From PALSA-1004 sp947474275 (GTDB lineage Bacteria > Pseudomonadota > Gammaproteobacteria > Burkholderiales > SG8-41), in NCBI GenBank assembly GCA_947474275.1, contig CANJHY010000067.1:1-24183 (forward strand): 24,183 bases of DNA, written 5' to 3'. Shown here one piece after another: positions 18,550-24,183 of this stretch; positions within the stretch are counted from its first letter, which is position 1, and each line of letters begins with the position of its first letter. The position numbers and the translations under genes are program-made. Below the pieces are notes generated by a model. The model saw nothing but the letters and a program-made list of their open reading frames with translations, had not been told where the DNA came from and did not search any database.

Positions 18550-20160
18550 TTAATGTACGAGCGTCTGCCCGTGCTCGCGCGTATCGTGAAAACCCACCTG
18601 CGGCCAGCGTTCTATCGCGAGCTCGAGATTGTACTTGTTGGGCGCGAGATAAACCGGGTTGTCGTCGACGTCGCGCGCCATGTTGATCGCGAGTTCTTTT
18701 TCGAAGTTGCGCCGCACGACCGCATCGGGAAAGGTGAGCCAGCGCGCCGTGAAGATATTCGCTGCATCGTAAACGGCATCGACTTTGTATTCGCTTTGCA
18801 GGCGCTGCGCCACAACTTCGAACTGCAGCTGGCCCACGGCGCCCAGCAATAAGGAATTACCCGTATCGAACACCTGGATCGCGCCCTCCTCGCCGAGTTC
18901 CTGCAATCCCTTCTGCAACTGCTTGGCCTTGAACGGATCGCGCGCTCGCGTAAGACGAAACAGCTCCGGCGCGAAATACGGAATGCCCTTGTAGCCGAGC
19001 TCTTCGCCTTCGGTCAGGGTGTCGCCGATCTGCAACTGCCCGTGATTGTGGATGCCGATGATGTCGCCGGCCACCGCGTCTTCGCTTTTGACTCGCTCGT
19101 TGGCCATGAAAGTCAGCGCATTGCCGAGCTTCATCTCGCGGCCTATGCGCGTGTGATGCACCTTGATGCCCGGCAGATAGCGCCCAGAGCACACCCGAAA
19201 AAACGCGATGCGGTCGCGGTGCTTGGGGTCCATATTGGCCTGAATCTTGAAGACAAACCCGCTGAACGGCGCTTCCGCGGGATTGACCTCGCGGCTGCTG
19301 CCATCGCGCGGCTGCGGCGGCGGCGCCCATTCAATCAGCGCGCGCAGGATTTCCTGCACGCCGAAATTATTGATGCCAGAACCAAAAAATACCGGCGACT
19401 GGCGGCCTGCCAAAAATTCTTTTAAATCGAACGGCGAACTCGCACCGCGGATCAGGTCCACATCGCGGCGCAATGCCGGCATCTCGTCGGAAAACAGCTC
19501 GTCGAGGCGCGGATTATCGATACCCTGGATGTTCTCGTTGTCGTCGGTGCGGCGCTCTTCGCCGGGCGTAAAACGCACCAGCCGGTCTTCACGCAGATCG
19601 AACACACCACGGAAACTCTTGCCCATGCCGATCGGCCAGCTCACCGGCGCGCAGTCGATCTTGAGCACCGATTCGATTTCCTCTAACAGCGCGACGGGCT
19701 CGCGCACTTCGCGGTCCATTTTGTTGACGAAAGTGATGATGGGGGTCGCGCGCAGCCGGCACACCTCCAGCAACTTGATGGTCTGCGTTTCTACGCCTTT
19801 CGCGGCGTCGATGACCATGACCGCCGCGTCAACAGCGGTCAACACGCGGTAAGTATCTTCCGAAAAATCCTGGTGGCCGGGCGTGTCGAGGAGATTGACC
19901 GTATGGCCGGCGTATTCGAACTGCATCACCGAGCTCGTGACCGAAATGCCGCGTTGTTTCTCGATTTCCATCCAATCGGAGGTGGCATGGCGCGCGCTTT
20001 TTCGCGCCTTGACCGTGCCTGCCATCTGGATCGCGCCGCCGAACAACAGCAGTTTTTCGGTCAGCGTGGTCTTGCCGGCGTCCGGGTGCGAAATAATGGC
20101 GAACGTGCGGCGCTTCGCGACGTCGCGCACCAGATCGGCGGGGAAAGAAGTTCCGTTCAT
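18550..20160 (-). CDS. prfC: Peptide chain release factor 3
   Basis: RF3 is a translational GTPase that removes RF1 or RF2 from the ribosome after peptide release. The protein is 536 residues, near the family length. GTPase motifs are G1 SHPDAGKTTL (24-33), the RGISVTSSV switch region (70-78), G3 DTPGH (92-96) with catalytic His96, and G4 NKMD (146-149). Later domains include the KIQANMDPKHRDRIAFFRVCSG and ALTFMANERVKSEDAVAGDIIGIHN segments typical of RF3. The ATG at 20160 is the family start (NGTSFPADLVRDVAKRRTFAIISH). The ribosome site is weak. A 5' leader of about 95 nt with a hairpin precedes it. Confidence 0.97.
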   Translation of the reverse strand: MNGTSFPADLVRDVAKRRTFAIISHPDAGKTTLTEKLLLFGGAIQMAGTVKARKSARHATSDWMEIEKQRGISVTSSVMQFEYAGHTVNLLDTPGHQDFSEDTYRVLTAVDAAVMVIDAAKGVETQTIKLLEVCRLRATPIITFVNKMDREVREPVALLEEIESVLKIDCAPVSWPIGMGKSFRGVFDLREDRLVRFTPGEERRTDDNENIQGIDNPRLDELFSDEMPALRRDVDLIRGASSPFDLKEFLAGRQSPVFFGSGINNFGVQEILRALIEWAPPPQPRDGSSREVNPAEAPFSGFVFKIQANMDPKHRDRIAFFRVCSGRYLPGIKVHHTRIGREMKLGNALTFMANERVKSEDAVAGDIIGIHNHGQLQIGDTLTEGEELGYKGIPYFAPELFRLTRARDPFKAKQLQKGLQELGEEGAIQVFDTGNSLLLGAVGQLQFEVVAQRLQSEYKVDAVYDAANIFTARWLTFPDAVVRRNFEKELAINMARDVDDNPVYLAPNKYNLELAIERWPQVGFHDTREHGQTLVH

Positions 20161-20217
20161 TGGCTCGGCTGTTGCTGAATGTCCGCGGCGCACGAAGGCG
20201 CGCGAATTGCAGGAAAC

Positions 20218-20249
20218 AAAAAACCGCCGGCTGGACTGCTGCGGGCGGT
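20218..20249 (-). terminator. Terminator-like hairpin in the prfC leader
   Basis: On the minus strand, ACCGCC (20249-20244) pairs with GGCGGT (20228-20223) and is followed by a run of six T (20223-20218, sharing the last paired base). It lies between the candidate prfC promoter and the prfC start codon. It could act as an attenuator. The stem is only 5-6 bp with a 15-nt loop, so strength is uncertain. Confidence 0.4.
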
Positions 20250-20262
20250 CACGAAGGCGCAT

Positions 20263-20268
20263 ATTATA
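20263..20268 (-). promoter_or_regulatory. Candidate prfC promoter -10 box
   Basis: A perfect TATAAT hexamer on the minus strand, in the divergent spacer between prfC and the E1 alpha gene. The best -35-like sequence, TTGTCT (20294-20289), is 20 nt away, which is long. Transcription from here would give a leader of about 95 nt. Confidence 0.5.
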
Positions 20269-20340
20269 CCTGCTGACACCCCCTTTAAGACAATGGCCGG
20301 CGCCACCCCGGGGCTCACGCCCGCACAGCAGGATTGTGGT

Positions 20341-20346
20341 TACAAT
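20341..20346 (+). promoter_or_regulatory. Candidate -10 box for the E1 alpha operon
   Basis: TACAAT lies 26 nt before the likely GTG start of the E1 alpha gene. No good -35 box is seen at standard spacing. If used, it would give a very short leader of about 20 nt. Confidence 0.25.
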
Positions 20347-20372
20347 GGCGCAACCTCGCCCGCAGCGCCGCC

Positions 20373-21458
20373 GTGACCATCTCCGCCACCTTCCAGATCG
20401 AATACCTGCAGTTTCTCGACGCGCAGGGCAAGGTCGCATCGCCGCTGCCGCCGTTCGCCAAAGACCACGAGAAACTGGCAACGCTCTACAAAGCCATGGT
20501 TCTGATGCGCACCTACGACGCCAAGGCCATTGCTCTCCAACGCACCGGCCAGCTCGGAACTTACGCATCCATGCTCGGCAAGGAAGCCGTCGAAGCAGGC
20601 ATAGGCGCGGCAATGGCCAAGGACGACGTGTTCCTGTGCACTTACCGCGAAAACGGCGTGCAGATCATGCGCGGCGTCACCATGCAGGAATTGCTGCTCT
20701 ACTGGGGCGGCGACGAGCGCGGCAGCGATTTTGCGGTACCGCGCAAGGACTTCCCCGTCTGCATCACCATCGCTTCGCAATGCCTGCACGCAGTGGGTGT
20801 CGGATATGCAATGAAGCTGCGCAAACAAAAACGCGCGGCCGTCTGCATGATAGGCGACGGCGCGACGTCCAAAGGCGATTTCTACGAAAGCCTGAATGCT
20901 GCCGGCACCTGGCAATTACCGGTGATTTTTTTCATTACCAACAATCAATGGGCGATCTCGGTGCCGCGTAAAACGCAAAGTGCCGCACAGACCCTCGCTC
21001 AAAAGGGAATCGCTGCTGGCATTCCGGGCGCACAAGTCGACGGCAACGACGTGATCGCCGTGCATCATGTGGTCAACGAAGCGCTTGCCAAAGCGCGCTC
21101 GGGCGGCGGGCCGACTGTGATCGAAGCCATCACCTACCGCCTCGCGGACCACACCACGGCCGACGATGCCTCGCGTTACCGCCCGCCTGAGGAAGTCGCC
21201 GACGCGTGGAAACGCGAACCCATCCTGCGCCTGCGCAATTACCTTAGCGATACCGGTGCATGGGACAAGGCACGCGAGGAAGCGTTGCTGAAGCAATGCA
21301 ATGAGCAGGTGCAGGCCGCGGCACAGGCCTATATAGATACGCCACCGCCGCCGCTGGATCAAATGTTCGATCATCTGTACGCAACGCTGCCAGCGGCATA
21401 TTTTGCGCAGCGCGCGGCAATCCTGGAGTCAGGCAGTGGCCCAGATCACGCTCGTTGA
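20373..21458 (+). CDS. pdhA: 2-oxoacid (probably pyruvate) dehydrogenase E1 component, alpha subunit
   Basis: The alpha subunit of heterotetrameric E1 binds thiamine diphosphate and decarboxylates the 2-oxoacid. The thiamine-diphosphate motif runs from GDGATSKGDF to TNNQWAIS (161-195). The regulatory-loop segment YRLADHTTADDASRYR (255-270) is conserved. The start is uncertain: GTG at 20373 gives 361 residues (TISATFQIEYLQFLD), and a TTG at 20334 would add 13 residues without family support. No clear ribosome site precedes either. It overlaps the beta-subunit gene by 23 nt. Pyruvate is the likely substrate from the overall resemblance to E1 alpha of pyruvate dehydrogenase. A branched-chain 2-oxoacid or acetoin enzyme is an alternative. 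Confidence 0.87.
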   Translation: MTISATFQIEYLQFLDAQGKVASPLPPFAKDHEKLATLYKAMVLMRTYDAKAIALQRTGQLGTYASMLGKEAVEAGIGAAMAKDDVFLCTYRENGVQIMRGVTMQELLLYWGGDERGSDFAVPRKDFPVCITIASQCLHAVGVGYAMKLRKQKRAAVCMIGDGATSKGDFYESLNAAGTWQLPVIFFITNNQWAISVPRKTQSAAQTLAQKGIAAGIPGAQVDGNDVIAVHHVVNEALAKARSGGGPTVIEAITYRLADHTTADDASRYRPPEEVADAWKREPILRLRNYLSDTGAWDKAREEALLKQCNEQVQAAAQAYIDTPPPPLDQMFDHLYATLPAAYFAQRAAILESGSGPDHAR

Positions 21459-22416
21459 AGCGGTCAATCTCGCACTGCATCGCGCGATGGCCGACGATGC
21501 CGACGTCGTCGTGCTCGGCCAGGACGTCGGGCGCGATGGCGGCGTCTTTCGCGCGACCCTGGGCCTACTCGACAAATTCGGCCCCGAGCGCGTGATCGAC
21601 ACGCCACTGGCTGAGAATCTGATCGCCGGCATGAGCATAGGTATGGCCGCGGAAGGTTTGAAACCGGTCGCCGAAATCCAGTTCTCGGGCTTCTCTTATA
21701 CGATCATCGACCAGATACTCAATCACGCCGGGCGCCTGCGTCACCGCACGCGCGGGCGCATGAGCTGCCCCATGGTACTGCGCACGCCCTGCGGCGCCGG
21801 CATTCATCCGCCGGAGCACCATTCTGAAAGCCCCGACGCGATGTTCGCGCACATTCCCGGCATCCGCGTCGTCTATCCGTCCTCGCCCCGGCGCGCCTAC
21901 GGCCTGCTGCTCGCGGCGATACGCGATCCCGATCCGGTGGTGTTTCTCGAACCAACGCGTCTCTATCGTTTGTTCAAGGAAGAAGTCGCGGACAACGGCG
22001 AAAGCATCGCGCTCGATACCTGCTACACGTTACGCGAAGGCACCGATGTGACGCTCGTCACTTGGGGCGCGATGGTTTACGAAACCTTGCAGGTCGCCGA
22101 CGAACTCGGTGAACTGGGCATCGCAGCAGAAGTCATCGACGTGGCGACGATCAAGCCGATAGATTTCGACACCATACTGGCATCGGTCGCCAAAACCGGA
22201 CGCTGCGTGATCGTAACTGAAGCGCCGCGGCATTGCAGCGTCGCATCCGAAATCGGCGCAACGCTTGCCGAGCAAGGATTGCTGACCCTGCTCGCCCCGG
22301 TGCAGCGCGTGACCGCGCCCGATATCGTCGTGCCACTATCGCGCCTGGAGCATTATTACCTGCCGAGCAAGCTGCAGATTACCGCTGCAGTGCGCAGAGT
22401 TCTTGAATTCGCGTAA
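21436..22416 (+). CDS. pdhB: 2-oxoacid (probably pyruvate) dehydrogenase E1 component, beta subunit
   Basis: The beta subunit completes the E1 active site. At 326 residues it is full length. Family marks are VVLGQDVGRDGGVFRAT, Glu60 in DTPLAENLIAGMSIGMA (the glutamate that activates thiamine diphosphate), QFSGFSYTIIDQILNHAGRL and GAGIHPPEHHSESPDAMFAHIPG with conserved histidines near 128-129. The C-terminal domain has AEVIDVATIKPID and ends in the YLPSKLQITAAV segment. The start is GTG at 21436, giving VAQITLVEAVNLALHRAM, preceded by GGAG and AGG motifs. It lies inside the end of the alpha gene, so translation is coupled. It is followed by inverted repeat D rather than directly by the E2 gene. 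Confidence 0.95.
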   Translation: MAQITLVEAVNLALHRAMADDADVVVLGQDVGRDGGVFRATLGLLDKFGPERVIDTPLAENLIAGMSIGMAAEGLKPVAEIQFSGFSYTIIDQILNHAGRLRHRTRGRMSCPMVLRTPCGAGIHPPEHHSESPDAMFAHIPGIRVVYPSSPRRAYGLLLAAIRDPDPVVFLEPTRLYRLFKEEVADNGESIALDTCYTLREGTDVTLVTWGAMVYETLQVADELGELGIAAEVIDVATIKPIDFDTILASVAKTGRCVIVTEAPRHCSVASEIGATLAEQGLLTLLAPVQRVTAPDIVVPLSRLEHYYLPSKLQITAAVRRVLEFA

Positions 22417-22448
22417 TCCGTATTCAAACCATCTTAAAACTCTTGCGG

Positions 22449-22577
22449 AACCGCCGATAAATTCTTTTCAATACCCCCCTTGAGGGGTACGCCGATGAAC
22501 GCAGATAAATTCAAAAAAACGATAGCAAAAGACAGGGAGATTTTTATCGGCGTCAATCGGCGTTTATCGGCGGTTGC
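22449..22577. repeat. Intercistronic inverted repeat D, between E1 beta and E2 genes
   Basis: AACCGCCGATAA at 22449-22460 is perfectly inverted at 22564-22575. The right arm (22541-22577) consists of three CGCCGAT-AA units. The left arm has matching units at 22490-22509 (CGCCGATGAACGCAGATAAA) but is split by a 28-bp insert at 22462-22489. Without the insert the two arms pair almost throughout. It begins 32 nt after the E1 beta stop. Confidence 0.8.
22462..22489. repeat. 28-bp palindromic micro-insert, copy 1
   Basis: The sequence runs from TTCTTTTCAA to a hairpin with TACCCC and GGGGTA arms around CCTTGA. Copy 2 at 23736-23762 is identical apart from one fewer C. It interrupts the left arm of repeat D, and removing it restores the pairing of that arm. 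Confidence 0.75.
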
Positions 22578-22598
22578 TTTTTGGGGTAAAGAAACAAT

Positions 22599-23696
22599 AT
22601 GAGAATCTTCAAACTCCCCGATCTCGGCGAAGGCCTGCAGGAAGCGGAAATCGTCACCTGGCACGTCAAGGCCGGCGACACGGTCGCACTCGATCAGGCG
22701 CTCGCCTCAGTCGAGACCGCCAAGGCCATCGTCGACATTCCCTCGCCGTACGCGGGCAAGATAATGAAGCTCTATGGCAACGAGCACGACGTGGCGCATG
22801 TCGGCCAACCGCTGGTCGCTTTTGATGGCGGCGACGATGACTCCGGAACCGTCGTCGGCAAAATGGAAGTCGGCCAGAAAGTCATCGCCGATGCGCCAGC
22901 CGCCGCCACCCCGCTCGCCCATGGCATCAAGGCGACGCCGGCGGTACGCGCGCAGGCACGCAAACTCAACATCGATCTCGCGATGGTGACGCCCACTGGC
23001 GCCGACGGCCTGATCACCACCAACGACGTGCAGCGCGCCGCGCGCATACTCGCCGCCATCGGACCGCAGGAACTGTTACGCGGCGTACGCAAGGTCATGG
23101 CACAAAGCATGACGCTGGCTCACGCCGAAGTCGCCTCTGCCACGCTGATGGACGACGCCGACATCAACGCCTGGCCTGCGGGAACCAACATCATGCTGCG
23201 TCTAATCCGTGCGCTGGTGGCGGCATGCCGTGCCGAGCCTTCGCTAAATGCCTGGTATGACAGCCAGGCAGTCGGTCGTCGCTTGCTCAAGAACGTAGAC
23301 ATCGGCATTGCAGTCGATACGCCCGATGGCCTGCTGGTACCGGTATTGCGCAACGTCGAAACGCGCGAACCTGACGAACTCAAGACAGCATTGACCAAAT
23401 TGATCCAGGACACGCGCGAGCGCAAGGTGCCGCCGGAGGACTTGCGCGCCAACACCATCACGCTGTCCAACTTCGGGCCGATCGCCGGTCGTTACGCATC
23501 GCCCATCGTGTTGCCGCCGACCGTTGCCATAGTCGGCGCCGGCAGCGTGCGCAAGGAAGTCGTTGCGGTCGACGACAAGCCTGCCGTGCATCGCGTGCTT
23601 CCGCTGTCGGTGACTTTCGATCACCGCGCGGTGACTGGCGGCGAAGCCGGCCGCTTCATGGCTGCCATGATCGCCGATCTGCAACTTCCCGAATAA
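22599..23696 (+). CDS. pdhC: 2-oxoacid dehydrogenase E2 component (dihydrolipoyl acyltransferase)
   Basis: E2 transfers the acyl group from E1 to CoA through a lipoyl arm and forms the core of the complex. The 365 residues hold one lipoyl domain (1-77, lipoyl Lys42 in VETAKAIVDIPSP), a short linker, an E3-binding domain (about 111-150, ATPAVRAQARKLNID to GADGLITTNDV) and a compact catalytic domain. The catalytic histidine is His342 in FDHRAVTGGEAGRFM. The usual DHRxxDG reads DHRAVTG, so Thr346 replaces the common Asp. The ribosome site is weak (GGGGTAAAG). E3 is not in the window. It is separated from E1 beta by repeat D. Confidence 0.92.
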   Translation: MRIFKLPDLGEGLQEAEIVTWHVKAGDTVALDQALASVETAKAIVDIPSPYAGKIMKLYGNEHDVAHVGQPLVAFDGGDDDSGTVVGKMEVGQKVIADAPAAATPLAHGIKATPAVRAQARKLNIDLAMVTPTGADGLITTNDVQRAARILAAIGPQELLRGVRKVMAQSMTLAHAEVASATLMDDADINAWPAGTNIMLRLIRALVAACRAEPSLNAWYDSQAVGRRLLKNVDIGIAVDTPDGLLVPVLRNVETREPDELKTALTKLIQDTRERKVPPEDLRANTITLSNFGPIAGRYASPIVLPPTVAIVGAGSVRKEVVAVDDKPAVHRVLPLSVTFDHRAVTGGEAGRFMAAMIADLQLPE

Positions 23697-23723
23697 GCAT
23701 TCCCGCACCAAAACTCAAACGCC

Positions 23724-23858
23724 CAACGCAGAGGATTCTTTTCAATACCCCCTTGAGGGGTACACCGTGGACGCGCAGGCTCGCAGAGGAAAGATCATCA
23801 TCTATTGTGATTTAATCCTGACGCTCTAACTCCGCGCACCTCAGCGTCCTATGTGTTG
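23724..23858. repeat. Intercistronic inverted repeat E, between E2 and cupin genes
   Basis: The left arm starts CAACGCAGAGG (23724-23734) and resumes at about 23771 with ACGCGCAGGCTCGCAGAGG. The right arm at 23824-23858 is the degenerate inverted counterpart (CAACACATAGGACGC... on the minus strand). I count about 24 of 33 matches once the intervening insert is left out. It begins 27 nt after the E2 stop. It is the most degraded of the five elements. Confidence 0.55.
23736..23762. repeat. 27-bp palindromic micro-insert, copy 2
   Basis: Same sequence as copy 1 (22462-22489) minus one C: TTCTTTTCAA, then TACCCC and GGGGTA around CTTGA. It lies within the left arm of repeat E, which is otherwise unrelated in sequence to repeat D. 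The right boundary is uncertain here, because up to 9 more bases could belong to the insertion. Confidence 0.75.
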
Positions 23859-23913
23859 AGCGGTTGGTCTGCTTAAGATAGCGCGACACCCATCTAATTG
23901 CGAGAGGATCACT

Positions 23914-24183
23914 ATGCCCGACACCAAGCGCACCCGCTTTCCCCTGCTGACCGCTGGCGCGATCGAAAAAATGGAAGAAATCCGCCGGGTTCACGCGCTC
24001 AACAAACGCGCCGTGCGTCACGGCAAGTCGCTCGGTGACGCGGTCGGCATGCGCGACCTCGGCATTCATCTGGTGCGGCTCGCTCCCGGCAATGAATCCA
24101 CCGAATACCACACGCATTCCAGCGACGAGGAATTCGTCTACATCCTGTCCGGCCGCGGCATCGCGGAAATCGGCAAACGTAAA
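23914..24183 (+). CDS. Cupin-domain protein (partial, C-terminus missing)
   Basis: The first 90 residues of a cupin protein. The metal-site motif 1 of the cupin fold is visible as HTHSSDEEFVYILSGRG (from about residue 67), with two His and a Glu in the family spacing, so a bound metal is likely. An N-terminal region (MPDTKRTRFPLLTAGAIEKM...) of about 50 residues precedes it. GAGAGGA at 23902-23908 is a good ribosome site for the ATG at 23914. Cupins have very diverse activities, and the substrate cannot be told. The frame is still open at the window end. Confidence 0.88.
   Translation, partial: MPDTKRTRFPLLTAGAIEKMEEIRRVHALNKRAVRHGKSLGDAVGMRDLGIHLVRLAPGNESTEYHTHSSDEEFVYILSGRGIAEIGKRK

Noticed and set aside
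20161..20262. N-terminal extension of prfC from an in-frame ATG at 20262
   Set aside because: That ATG directly abuts the TATAAT box, so it would lie upstream of the transcription start, and the extension has no RF3 homology.

Overview
The window is a dense stretch of chromosomal central-metabolism genes from a GC-rich proteobacterium, most likely a betaproteobacterium of the Burkholderiales or a close relative. This rests on the sdhCDAB order, a Bug/TctC-type periplasmic receptor, NAD-dependent malate dehydrogenase next to methylcitrate-cycle genes, and AcnA-type aconitases. It is an inference from gene content; no rRNA is present. I saw no tRNA, rRNA, CRISPR array, insertion sequence or phage gene.

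Layout. Minus strand, 1-5491: the succinate dehydrogenase operon sdhC-sdhD-sdhA-(spacer)-sdhB, with sdhB cut by the window edge, preceded by a two-gene unit of a Bug-type solute receptor and an amidase. Plus strand, 5671-17194: malate dehydrogenase (mdh), terminator, 2-methylcitrate synthase (prpC), a small DUF3147-like membrane protein, 2-methylcitrate dehydratase (prpD), a secreted DUF3617-like protein, a PrpF-family isomerase, and two tandem AcnA-type aconitases, closed by a strong terminator. Minus strand, 17251-20160: prfC (release factor 3), then an LLM-class flavin oxidoreductase. Plus strand, 20373 to the end: E1 alpha, E1 beta and E2 of a 2-oxoacid (probably pyruvate) dehydrogenase, then a truncated cupin gene.

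Together, the sdh, mdh, aconitase and prp genes supply several TCA-cycle steps plus the first steps of propionyl-CoA oxidation through the methylcitrate cycle. The 2-oxoacid dehydrogenase would feed acyl-CoA into it. No methylisocitrate lyase (prpB), citrate synthase proper or dihydrolipoamide dehydrogenase lies inside the window.

The least ordinary material is between genes. Five spacers, all between co-directional genes and all starting within about 35 nt after a stop codon, hold long imperfect inverted repeats whose arms are built of short tandem units. Two of these are interrupted, in one arm, by nearly the same 27-28 bp palindromic micro-sequence. The spacer between the two aconitase genes carries two extra relics of the aconitase 3' end. 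Gene-free stretches longer than 300 bases do not occur.
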